Below the pieces are notes generated by a model. That model had not been told where the DNA came from. It saw only the letters and a program-made list of their open reading frames with translations, and made no database searches. 54,543 nt of DNA, from NCBI GenBank assembly GCA_027858295.1, contig JAQICZ010000005.1, forward strand, positions 1 through 54,543, in the 5' to 3' direction. The translations under genes were made by a program, and so were the position numbers. The DNA is from Nanobdellota archaeon. Lineage in GTDB: Archaea > Nanobdellota > Nanobdellia > Pacearchaeales > GW2011-AR1. The number at the start of each line of letters is the position of its first letter. Position 1 is the first letter of the stretch. Below are positions 47,910 to 54,543 of the stretch, in pieces.

Positions 47910-49667
47910 ATGAATCCGATTTTTAATATGTTTAAGACTGAATGGAAGTATTTGCAGAAATACCGAGGTAGATTTATTATTTATATGAGTCTTTTTTTAA
48001 TTGCTGCTCTTGTTAGTCTTTTAACACCACTTGTTATTGGAAAGATATTTAATTTTATTCAAGCTGGTGAAGTTGCTGATCCTGCAACATTGATGAAACT
48101 TCTTTGGATGATTTCATTAATATTTGTTATACAAGTTATTTTTTGGTTATTCCATGGAACAGCTAGGGTATTTGAAAATCTTACTGGTTTTATGGTTCAC
48201 AGAAACTATACAAATGATAAAATTAAGAAAGTTTTAGACCTTCCAGTGAGTTGGCATAAAGATCATCATTCTGGTGATACTATTGATAAAATAAATAAGG
48301 GTAGGGGTTCGTTGAAATCATTCTCTGAATATATGACTTTTCAGGTTTTGTATGCTATTGTGAATATTTTTGGTGCGGCTGCCTTTTTGTTTTTTATTGA
48401 TTTTAAGATTGGTATTTTTGTTTTCTTATTTTCAAGTTTGGTGTTATTCATTTCTATGAGTTTTGATAAAAAAATGAATAAGAAGTATAAGGAGATGAAT
48501 AAATTTAGTAATAAATTGTCTTCTGCGGTGTTTGATTATGTTAGTAATATTGTTACTGTTTTAACTTTGAGATTGAAAAAAACTGTTCGGGCGGAAGTTG
48601 ATAAGAAAATTTCTGTAAGTTATCCTTTACATAAAAAGATTCAGTATTTGAACGAATCTAAGTGGGCCATTGCTAGTATTTCTGTTTCTTTTATGGTTGT
48701 TGTCGCGCTAGCCTGGAAAGCTTATTCAGATTATAATGCAAATGGTATTATTCTTCTGGGAACTCTATATATGTTGTATGGTTATATTAATAGTATTGGA
48801 AGGTCTTTCAATAGTTTTGGTCAACTGTATGGTTCATTGACAAGAGAGAGTGCTAATATTGAAAGTGCATATCCTATTGATGAAGCATATGAAAAAGTTG
48901 AAGCAGCTTCTAAAGATAATTTGGCAAAGGATTGGAAACGGATTTTGATTAGAGGTCTTGGGTTTACTTATAATAAGGAAGGAAATGAAAGGCATATAGA
49001 TGATGTTGAAATTGTTTTTAATAGGGGGGAAAAGGTTGCTTTGATTGGAGAGAGTGGTTCTGGTAAGAGTACTATTTTATCTTTATTTAGAGGACTTTAT
49101 GATGTTGACTCGGGTTCAGTTTATTGTGATGGTAAGAAGTTGAAGTATGGACTCTCAACAGTTGGGCATTCAGTTACTTTGATTCCTCAGGATCCAGAAT
49201 TGTTTAATAATAGTATTAGATATAATATTGCTATGGGGTCCTCTGTTTCTAAGAAAAAGTTAGAGAAGGCTATTTCAATGGCTCAATTTGAAAAGGTTGT
49301 TAAGAGATTGAATAAAGGTCTTGATACAAATGTTCTAGAAAAAGGTGTTTCTTTAAGTGGTGGAGAGAAGCAAAGACTTGCTTTGGCTCGTGGGATTCTT
49401 GCGGCTTATGATAGTGATATTGTTTTGTTAGATGAGCCAACTAGTAGCGTTGATAGCTTGAATGAAATAAAGATTCATGATAATCTATTTAAGGAATTTA
49501 AGGATAAGACCATTATTTCATCAATTCATAGATTGCATTTGTTGCCGAAGTTTGATTATATTTATATGTTTGATAAGGGTAAGATTGTTGCTCATGGGAC
49601 ATATGAGAAAATGAAAAAGAATCCTAAGTTTGCTAGGGTGTTGGAGAAGCATGAGACTAAGAAATGA
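47910..49667 (+). CDS. ABC exporter, fused transmembrane and ATPase domains
   Basis: A 585-aa type IV ABC exporter half-transporter. Six TM helices in 1-310 with FIIYMSLFLIAALVSLLTPL at TM1. NBD: LIGESGSGKSTILSLF (Walker A) near residue 378, PQDPELFNNS (Q loop), VSLSGGEKQRLALARG (signature) near 486 and DIVLLDEPTSSVD (Walker B, D loop), then SSIHRLHLLP (H loop). Dimer expected. It may export lipids, peptides or small molecules. Confidence 0.93.
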   Translation: MNPIFNMFKTEWKYLQKYRGRFIIYMSLFLIAALVSLLTPLVIGKIFNFIQAGEVADPATLMKLLWMISLIFVIQVIFWLFHGTARVFENLTGFMVHRNYTNDKIKKVLDLPVSWHKDHHSGDTIDKINKGRGSLKSFSEYMTFQVLYAIVNIFGAAAFLFFIDFKIGIFVFLFSSLVLFISMSFDKKMNKKYKEMNKFSNKLSSAVFDYVSNIVTVLTLRLKKTVRAEVDKKISVSYPLHKKIQYLNESKWAIASISVSFMVVVALAWKAYSDYNANGIILLGTLYMLYGYINSIGRSFNSFGQLYGSLTRESANIESAYPIDEAYEKVEAASKDNLAKDWKRILIRGLGFTYNKEGNERHIDDVEIVFNRGEKVALIGESGSGKSTILSLFRGLYDVDSGSVYCDGKKLKYGLSTVGHSVTLIPQDPELFNNSIRYNIAMGSSVSKKKLEKAISMAQFEKVVKRLNKGLDTNVLEKGVSLSGGEKQRLALARGILAAYDSDIVLLDEPTSSVDSLNEIKIHDNLFKEFKDKTIISSIHRLHLLPKFDYIYMFDKGKIVAHGTYEKMKKNPKFARVLEKHETKK

Positions 49668-49882
49668 TTTTGATTGTTTGGTGATTTATATTAAGGCCGC
49701 CCCGCCCTCCAGCACTCCGTTCCCCCACCTGCCTTTCTGAGGCAGGTTGAATTATCTGGATTCGTTTGGGAGCTTGGTTTGTTGTTGTGGAATTATTTAC
49801 TTATCTGTGAATATAATTGATATTTGCACGCAGCGCGAACGAATAATTTAATTATATCAATTTGTGATTTGTTGGATAGAAT
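49668..49882. repeat. Family B/C repeat region
   Basis: ATTTATATTAAGGCCGCCCC, TGCCTTTCTGAGGCAGGTTG (with a palindromic CCTGCCTTTCTGAGGCAGG) and a reverse C end TGCACGCAGCGCGAACGAAT at 49827. The ABC gene's stop also reads TGATTTTG. No gene seen. Confidence 0.6.
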
Positions 49883-50593
49883 TTAATCCTTTGCGATTTT
49901 CCAGAGCTCTTGGAAATGATTGTAATATGATTCTGCGATTTCTTTGTTTTTTATTAGAATGATTAGTGGCTTCTCTGTTAGTAGATGGATTGATACATAG
50001 TCTCCGAATATGACTGTTGTGGCTTCGCTTTTTGTATTTGAGTATTTTGTTTCTACAACTGGATGTTTTGTTACTTCATGTCCTCTGTATTTTTCATTTA
50101 TGATTATTTTTCCAAGGAAGTCTCCTTTTTTCATTATTTTAACAAGTGCTTGCGCCTCGTAAATTGAGTCATAGGCTCTTCCTGTCCCTCCAAATGAAAC
50201 GAATTTTTTGTATTTGAGTATGAGATGCATTAATGTTCTTAACCCCTCTTTGCCTTCAAACACCTTGATTTCGTATTTGTTTGAAGGGGAAGCCTGAATC
50301 TTGTTTAATTCTTTGATTAAGTCTGTTATGAAAAATTGTTTTTGTTTTATGGGGTTCATTAGGTTTTCTGGTTTTTCTGCTTTGAAGAATTTTTTATTTT
50401 GTTTTATTATGTGGGAGACTAATCCTTTTTCTATTAGGTTATTTAGAATTGTATAGGTTAGGGTTCTGTCCGTTGATATTTTTTTTGAGAGGTCGTTTGC
50501 TGTGAGTTCTTCGTTTTTTAGAAGTTCTAAATATGCTTTTGATTCGTTGCCTGTTAGGCCTGCTTGTGAGAGTTTTTCTTTTAGTTTTTCCAT
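49883..50593 (-). CDS. TrmB-family transcriptional regulator
   Basis: A 236-aa protein. QAGLTGNESKAYLELLKNEE, LTANDLSKKISTDRTLTYTI and NLIEKGLVSH form the winged helix; the C-terminal effector domain contains KVFEGKEGLRTLMHLIL, TTVIFGDYVSIHLL and FQELWKIAKD. Intact. It is divergent from an eight-gene operon across a shared TATA and an inverted-repeat operator, so it most likely controls that operon and itself. Confidence 0.85.
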   Translation of the reverse strand: MEKLKEKLSQAGLTGNESKAYLELLKNEELTANDLSKKISTDRTLTYTILNNLIEKGLVSHIIKQNKKFFKAEKPENLMNPIKQKQFFITDLIKELNKIQASPSNKYEIKVFEGKEGLRTLMHLILKYKKFVSFGGTGRAYDSIYEAQALVKIMKKGDFLGKIIINEKYRGHEVTKHPVVETKYSNTKSEATTVIFGDYVSIHLLTEKPLIILIKNKEIAESYYNHFQELWKIAKD

Positions 50594-50596
50594 TTT

Positions 50597-50629
50597 GTTG
50601 TTATGTTGGGTAACAACTAATGTTTATAT
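50597..50629. promoter_or_regulatory. Divergent promoter and operator, TrmB / unknown operon
   Basis: Inverted repeat GTTGTTA-N7-TAACAAC (50597-50617) next to TTTATAT (50622-50628), which is about 26 bp from both ATG 50593 (minus strand) and ATG 50652 (plus strand). Confidence 0.65.
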
Positions 50630-50651
50630 GGGTTTTGGAGGTTGGGGGAGT

Positions 50652-51143
50652 ATGGAAAAGAAAGAAAGAAAGTTAAAAAATAAAATTAATGCTGCAGGAG
50701 GAATTAGGGAAGATTATTCAAAGCTTGGAGAAACCTTTACTTCTCAATGGAGATTTAGTTATTTTCATAATGAAAAAATGTGGGGTGCTTCACAATATAA
50801 TGAAGAATTTGGAGATACTCTCAGAGAAAAAGGATATTTTGAAAAGAGAGTTTTTGGGGTAGATAATTATTATCTTTCTCAAGTACAGGGGGATGGTATG
50901 ATTTCTTTAAATATTTATAAGATTGAAGATTCAAATTTGATTGAGGAAGTAGTTTGTATTGGGAAAAATTCTTTAGATAGGGAAGATAAATATGAGGTAA
51001 CACTTGCTTTACAAACTATTGGGGGAGATTCTGTAGAGGGGCAACACAACCGGTTAAAAAATTCTTTAGATGAAATAATTCGAAGAGAGGATTATGGTCC
51101 TCTTGAGAATACTAATTGTCATTGGAGGGTTTTTGGGATATGA
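50652..51143 (+). CDS. Unknown-operon protein 1
   Basis: A 163-aa soluble protein. Central SQWRFSYF, ASQYNEEFGDTLREKGYF and C-terminal LALQTIGGDSVEGQHNRLKN then SLDEIIRRED. It is paralogous to the next protein: both have a W-x-F strand, a QY-xEF-xD-L-xxxGYF helix and an L-xT...L-xEIIRR end. Start at ATG 50652 by the shared TATA. It overlaps the next gene by 4 nt. No known family. Confidence 0.7.
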   Translation: MEKKERKLKNKINAAGGIREDYSKLGETFTSQWRFSYFHNEKMWGASQYNEEFGDTLREKGYFEKRVFGVDNYYLSQVQGDGMISLNIYKIEDSNLIEEVVCIGKNSLDREDKYEVTLALQTIGGDSVEGQHNRLKNSLDEIIRREDYGPLENTNCHWRVFGI

Positions 51144-51586
51144 AGAAGGAAAGTAGTTTTCAGGATCAAGTGTATAATGCAAGAGTAAATGATACAGAGT
51201 CTGTTTGGCAGTTTAAATATGATAAAGGGGATGTGGCTCTTGATGAACAATATTCTCAAGAATTTAGAGATAAGCTTGAAAGTGAAGGGTATTTCAAAAT
51301 TAAGAATTTAATTGCTAGAACAGGACTTTATAGGGAAGTTATTAATGATGCTGAGCGAGGAGAGACTATTAGTGGGAACAAACATTTTTTGAGTTTTTAT
51401 CAGTATAAGGGGTCCTTTATTGTTGAAGGGAGAACTTATTTGAATTCTTTTCTAGATGGAAATAAATATCTTGAACCTAGTGGATTGAAGGTTAATGTAT
51501 CTTTGAAGACTCTAGAAGGAACTTTTTATGAATTGAAGCATAGTCAACTAGAAAAGGAATTAAATGAGATAATTCGGAGAGATTAA
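51140..51586 (+). CDS. Unknown-operon protein 2 (paralogue of protein 1)
   Basis: A 148-aa protein: VWQFKYDKGDVALDEQYSQE, FRDKLESEGYF, then VSLKTLEGTFYEL and ELNEIIRRD at the end. Tandem duplication of protein 1. The ATG overlaps the previous stop (ATGA). Function unknown. Confidence 0.7.
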   Translation: MKKESSFQDQVYNARVNDTESVWQFKYDKGDVALDEQYSQEFRDKLESEGYFKIKNLIARTGLYREVINDAERGETISGNKHFLSFYQYKGSFIVEGRTYLNSFLDGNKYLEPSGLKVNVSLKTLEGTFYELKHSQLEKELNEIIRRD

Positions 51587-51588
51587 GG

Positions 51589-51876
51589 ATGGCAAAGAAA
51601 AATATTGAAAATAAATTTAGAGCTGGAGACTGGATTTCAATACCTCATACAGTTGAGCCTGAGATGTATCTTAGATTAGAGGATTCAAATATAGATTATT
51701 ATAATAAAATAAAGAGAGAATCTATTGGTTCTGGACCCAATAAAGTGGGAGAGTTAGAGGTTAAAAAATATTATGAGCAAAAGATAAATGAACATAGAGA
51801 AGAAGCTTCTTTTGCAAATATGTTAGTTGAGACTTACAGATATAAATTATTGGATATTGAAGATGATGAAAAATAA
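51589..51876 (+). CDS. Unknown-operon protein 3
   Basis: A 95-aa charged protein: RAGDWISIPHTVEPEMYLRL at the N-terminus, helical C-terminal half (KKYYEQKINEHREEASF). The ATG is 2 nt after the previous stop, with GGAGA-type DNA (TTCGGAGAGATTAAGG) upstream. The next gene starts inside its end. Confidence 0.65.
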   Translation: MAKKNIENKFRAGDWISIPHTVEPEMYLRLEDSNIDYYNKIKRESIGSGPNKVGELEVKKYYEQKINEHREEASFANMLVETYRYKLLDIEDDEK

Positions 51877-52387
51877 ATTAGAGAAATTGGGAGAAGAAAA
51901 TGTTGGAATTCTGAGTGTGCAAGAAGAAATTAAGTTTTCTTCTTGGAAATATGAATCTAAGGATGTTGAAAAAATCTTTTTAGAGGGTTCTTTAAATTTG
52001 TTGAATAATAAAGAGGGTCTTTTAGAAAAGGCTTCTCTTTGTGTAAGAGAGGCAAATGGATTCGGGACTTCTTTTCATCCTGAAGTATATTTTAGGTTAA
52101 ATAAATTTGATAATTATTTTGAGGGCAAATCTCTAAATTTACAATTCCCATTCAAAGAAAAAGATATTTTCAATTTCATAGAGGGATATTCTTCTAAAGA
52201 CTTATTTTTGAAATGGAATACTTCAAAAAAAGGATTTAGTTTAAATATTTCTGGAGTAGGATATGTTGAATATTTTAATAGGAATATCAAAAGAGATTCT
52301 ATTCTTTTTGTTGGGCAAGGAGGTTTTGATATTAATCCAAAAGAAAATTTAGTAAAATTAAAAAGTTTTTATCAATTGCCAAAATGA
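51863..52387 (+). CDS. Unknown-operon protein 4
   Basis: A 174-aa protein from ATG 51863 (or 51866). Beta-rich: VGILSVQEEIKFSSWKYE, GFGTSFHPEVYFRLNKFDNY, ILFVGQGGFDINPK. It overlaps protein 3 by 11-14 nt and protein 5 by 4 nt. No known family and no TM. Confidence 0.65.
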   Translation: MMKNKLEKLGEENVGILSVQEEIKFSSWKYESKDVEKIFLEGSLNLLNNKEGLLEKASLCVREANGFGTSFHPEVYFRLNKFDNYFEGKSLNLQFPFKEKDIFNFIEGYSSKDLFLKWNTSKKGFSLNISGVGYVEYFNRNIKRDSILFVGQGGFDINPKENLVKLKSFYQLPK

Positions 52388-52662
52388 AAAAAGGATTAGA
52401 AAACTTGACTTTGTTCGGATTAGGAGTTATTAGTGGAGCTGTTGTTGGAGCAATTGACGTTTCAACTACTGGTTTGCCTCTTTTATCAGGATATTTAGAA
52501 TTTGCCACTTTATCTAAAGTCAAGTTAAAAGATACTGACTTTGGAGATATTATGGGAGATGTCGTTAAGGGGCATTTGGGTTATTTGACTGGAGTTGCAA
52601 TTCCTTTTGGTATTAAGTATCATAATGAAATTTATAATTTTGTTGAGGGGGTTTTGAAATGA
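52384..52662 (+). CDS. Unknown-operon protein 5, membrane
   Basis: A 92-aa protein with a Gly-rich helix LFGLGVISGAVVGAID (about 10-26), and a second moderately hydrophobic segment GHLGYLTGVAIPFGIKY. It ends FVEGVLK, where DNA GAGGGGGTTTTGAAATGA supplies an SD for the next gene. Confidence 0.65.
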   Translation: MKKGLENLTLFGLGVISGAVVGAIDVSTTGLPLLSGYLEFATLSKVKLKDTDFGDIMGDVVKGHLGYLTGVAIPFGIKYHNEIYNFVEGVLK

Positions 52663-53123
52663 AGAATAAATTTACAAATGATTTAAAATATTTGTTAAAA
52701 AATTCATGGGATATTTTTCCAGGAATAAATGAATCTCAGTTAATTAAAAATGTTAGTAAAACAAGATATACTTTGTTTTCTGAGAAAAAAACTCCTTCTG
52801 ACTGGAAAATTCTTGGTAGATGTTTAACGAGTTCATTATATATTACTTATGGGTTGCTTTCGTGTTTTTATACATCATTGAATCCCCAAGTTTGGGATAG
52901 AAAAATAGAAGAAAAACGGGTTAGGATAGAATTGAAACAAAAACATCAAGAGAAAATCAGTTTATCTTATGATTCATTTAATATTTTTGAAAATGCTAAA
53001 AATTTTGAAGATAGTATCGGAATTTATCAGAAATATGATTTATCAATAAAGTTAGAACCCGTGGATTTTAAGCAAAAAGAAAGGGTTGTTAGTCAAAAAA
53101 ATTTGGAAGGGGTTTTGAAATGA
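52659..53123 (+). CDS. Unknown-operon protein 6
   Basis: A 154-aa protein: basic N-terminal half, one short hydrophobic stretch (SSLYITYGLLSCFY, about 60-75), then a charged helical tail. It ends NLEGVLK with GAAGGGGTTTTGAAATGA overlapping the next start. Unrecognised. Confidence 0.65.
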   Translation: MKNKFTNDLKYLLKNSWDIFPGINESQLIKNVSKTRYTLFSEKKTPSDWKILGRCLTSSLYITYGLLSCFYTSLNPQVWDRKIEEKRVRIELKQKHQEKISLSYDSFNIFENAKNFEDSIGIYQKYDLSIKLEPVDFKQKERVVSQKNLEGVLK

Positions 53124-53479
53124 GTGATTGGATGCCTGGAGAAAAGAACTGGGGAGCATTTTATACATTGATTGGAATGATTTCAGTCGGATTAGGAACT
53201 CTGGTATATATGACTGTTAAAGATGTAAAATAATTTAATAGATTACCAGGAGAAACTCATCGCGATAAAGTGAAATCATTTATGTTAAGAGATGATCATA
53301 GAAGGGCAGTAATTAATTATGTTGATAAAGATTCTAATGGATTTAGTTTTTCTGAGGATTATAGAATTAAAGAGATGATGGGGGTTCAAGATAGTTCTAA
53401 AAATTATGAACCTTCTTCTGATGATTGGGAGAGAGCATATAAGAAAATGAATAATTCTCTTGAAGGAGTTGTAAAATGA
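53120..53479 (+). pseudogene. Unknown-operon protein 7, TM protein interrupted by TAA
   Basis: From ATG 53120: MSDWMPGEKNWGAFYTLIGM, one TM (AFYTLIGMISVGLGTLVYM), then TVKDVK and a TAA at 53231-53233. The same frame goes on with FNRLPGETHRDKVKSFMLRD, and a soluble domain to SLEGVVK and TGA at 53479. So one stop codon splits a 119-codon frame. The second part could start alone at GTG 53270 or ATG 53282 with GGAGAAA upstream. A 1-codon nonsense change or real split cannot be told apart here. Confidence 0.6.
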
Positions 53480-53883
53480 GTGTTGAAAAAAAAGATTGGG
53501 CAGAGAGAAATTTATCTAAAATTATGGGAGGAGTTATTGGAGTTTCAGTTTATTTGGCTGGAATAGCATTTGTGGATCAGGAGGTTCCTGACATTAGAAT
53601 TCACAAGAATACTTTGGATTCAAAAGTTTGGAATATTGATAATGCTATTTATTCAGTTAATCGTGGAGATGCTTATTATTTGGTTTCTGCTCTTGAGCTG
53701 AAAAAAGATAGTCTGGAGTTAGAGAGAAATGAATTGATTAATTCTTTTGAATATAGGCAATATAAGAATGAAAAGAATAAAAAAGATATAAATTATTTTT
53801 TAGGTTTAGCTGGTTTTTTGGGTTTAGGTATTGGTTCTGGTTATTCTTTTGAAAAGAAGAGGAATAAAAATAAAAAAGTTTAA
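53476..53883 (+). CDS. Unknown-operon protein 8, two-TM protein
   Basis: A 135-aa protein: TM1 about 15-33 (IMGGVIGVSVYLAGIAF), an outer domain of about 65 residues, TM2 about 108-124 (YFLGLAGFLGLGIGSGY) and a basic tail. It overlaps the previous gene by ATGA. Last gene of the operon; a separate promoter follows immediately. Confidence 0.65.
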   Translation: MSVEKKDWAERNLSKIMGGVIGVSVYLAGIAFVDQEVPDIRIHKNTLDSKVWNIDNAIYSVNRGDAYYLVSALELKKDSLELERNELINSFEYRQYKNEKNKKDINYFLGLAGFLGLGIGSGYSFEKKRNKNKKV

Positions 53884-53900
53884 ATACACATGATGTGTAT
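53879..53900 (+). promoter_or_regulatory. Toxin-antitoxin promoter with palindromic operator
   Basis: TATA TTTAAATA at 53880-53887, then perfect palindrome ATACACAT-G-ATGTGTAT (53884-53900) between TATA and ATG 53910. Confidence 0.7.
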
Positions 53901-53909
53901 GTGAAGTGT

Positions 53910-54173
53910 ATGGCACAAGAAATGATTTCTGCAAGAGTAAATTTGAATTCTTATGTAAATAAGGTTTTAGGGATTGTAAAGTTGAAATATGATTTGAAGG
54001 ATAAGTCTGAGGCGATTAATAAATTTGTTGAGATGTATGGTGAGGATATTGTGGAAAAGGGTGCGAGTGAGGAATATACGAAGAAGGTTATGAAGGTTGC
54101 GGATGATCATTTTGAGAAATATGGTAATAGAAGGATGAGCAAGAAGGATCTGGATTTGCTTTTTGATAAGTAG
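53910..54173 (+). CDS. Antitoxin (DUF2683-like)
   Basis: An 87-aa protein: MISARVNLNSYVNKVLGIVK, LKDKSEAINKFVEMYGEDI and KKVMKVADDHFEKYG match the archaeal DUF2683 family, RHH-like proteins usually placed before RelE-type toxins. The toxin starts 1 bp after its stop. Start at ATG 53910 (GTG 53895 is also in frame) by TATA spacing. Confidence 0.8.
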   Translation: MAQEMISARVNLNSYVNKVLGIVKLKYDLKDKSEAINKFVEMYGEDIVEKGASEEYTKKVMKVADDHFEKYGNRRMSKKDLDLLFDK

Positions 54174-54174
54174 A

Positions 54175-54447
54175 ATGTTTGATTATGATTTTTCTGAAAA
54201 ATTGAAATTAAAAGTTAGTAAGCTAATTAAGAAAGACAGGAAAAGAGCAGGTATATTATATAAGAAAATTAATCAAATTAGTTCCTGTGATGTTAATTCA
54301 ATTAATCATTATAAGAATCTTCGTGGGGACATGAAAGATTTTAAGAGAGTTCATATTGATAGTTCTTTTGTTCTGATATTCAAAGTTGATGTGGCGAAGA
54401 ATTTTATTTTGTTTGTAGATTTTGATCATCATGATTATGTTTATTGA
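54175..54447 (+). CDS. RelE/YafQ-type toxin
   Basis: A 90-aa protein: LKVSKLIKKDRKRAGILYKK helices, then YKNLRGDMKDFKRVHIDSSF, VLIFKVD and FILFVDFDHHDYVY, the RelE-family layout with L-R-G-D-xKD-xxRxHI and the terminal D-HH-D-xxY. Expected to cut mRNA on the ribosome. Start at ATG 54175. Confidence 0.82.
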   Translation: MFDYDFSEKLKLKVSKLIKKDRKRAGILYKKINQISSCDVNSINHYKNLRGDMKDFKRVHIDSSFVLIFKVDVAKNFILFVDFDHHDYVY

Positions 54448-54543
54448 TTTTTGTTGGCATAAATATTGTTTGTATGTGATGTGAATGGATAATTTAGTAT
54501 ATTAATTTTTAAGACATTCACCCGCCCCTCTCCCCCTCCGCCG
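54448..54543. repeat. Terminal C-rich repeat
   Basis: AAGACATTCACCCGCCCCTC resembles 47380-47406. Cut by the end of the window; no gene seen. Confidence 0.4.

Noticed and set aside
1-54543. CRISPR arrays
   Set aside because: No regular repeat-spacer pattern of 25-40 bp units; the repeats are dispersed or 7-bp tandem. No Cas genes.

Overview
The window is AT-rich (roughly one third G+C by eye) and clearly archaeal. It encodes TBP, an MCM helicase, an RPA32-like OB-fold protein, aIF1A, aIF2-beta, a Pno1/Dim2-type KH protein, the wybutosine enzymes Taw2 and Taw3, FtsZ, several TrmB-family regulators and a tandem Lrp/AsnC regulator. Most first or isolated genes have a TATA element about 26 bp before the ATG, so transcripts are probably leaderless. 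Genes inside operons instead overlap as ATGA and carry Shine-Dalgarno-like G-rich stretches. The many small lineage-specific proteins, the reduced enzymes and this gene set suggest a DPANN archaeon of Woesearchaeota/Pacearchaeota type. That placement is inference, because there is no rRNA here.

Layout. 0-10 kb holds mostly single genes: metallophosphoesterase, HEPN-like protein, DHH and metallo-beta-lactamase hydrolases, MYG1, Taw2 and an EEP-family nuclease/phosphatase. 9.6-16 kb holds a broken TrmB regulator divergent from a GH5-like protein, a four-gene overlapping operon (macro domain, unknown, two degenerate HADs) and a PhoU-like regulator. 16-26 kb holds a group IV decarboxylase, an HTH-10 regulator, a SLOG-like protein, Taw3, FtsZ with a structured leader, a nitroreductase, a dead phosphatase and a TrmB regulator. 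26-29.5 kb holds a repeat-tailed peptide, a strong 14-bp hairpin, a candidate structured RNA, a tyrosine recombinase that has lost most catalytic residues, and MnmA. 30-34.4 kb holds a two-zinc-ribbon RNA-binding-like protein, a tail-to-tail RelE/RHH toxin-antitoxin pair, and tRNA-Asn with a duplicated 3' end. 34.5-45.6 kb is core information processing (aIF1A, DUF424-like, aIF2-beta, RPA, MCM, TBP) with a frameshifted PD-(D/E)XK nuclease. 46-54.5 kb holds a membrane-bound Schlafen/AlbA_2 protein with an early stop, an ABC exporter, a TrmB regulator divergent from an eight-gene operon of unrecognised, partly membrane proteins, and a second RelE-type toxin-antitoxin pair.

Intergenic DNA is filled with repeats, named here by letter. 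A: hairpin repeat with arms like TCATCTCAGC / GCTGATAT. B: units starting GCAGATTGATATG. C: ends like AATTATCCCTCGCGGTGCGT. D: an element of about 110 bp that starts on the host gene's TGA stop. E: a 130-150 bp element with CAGTTGAATT inverted ends. G: a hairpin with covarying arms (TTGGCAA/TTGCCAA). Separately, 7-bp-phased (heptanucleotide) tracts sit at gene 3' ends and inside the coding sequences of taw2, taw3 and mnmA.

How the genes work together: Taw2, Taw3 and MnmA are tRNA anticodon-loop modifiers; aIF1A and aIF2-beta act in translation initiation; MCM, RPA and TBP serve replication and transcription. The most system-like novelties are the TrmB-controlled eight-gene operon (50.6-53.9 kb), the macro/HAD operon (11.85-14.1 kb), and the structured RNA beside the recombinase-fold protein (27.1-28.3 kb).
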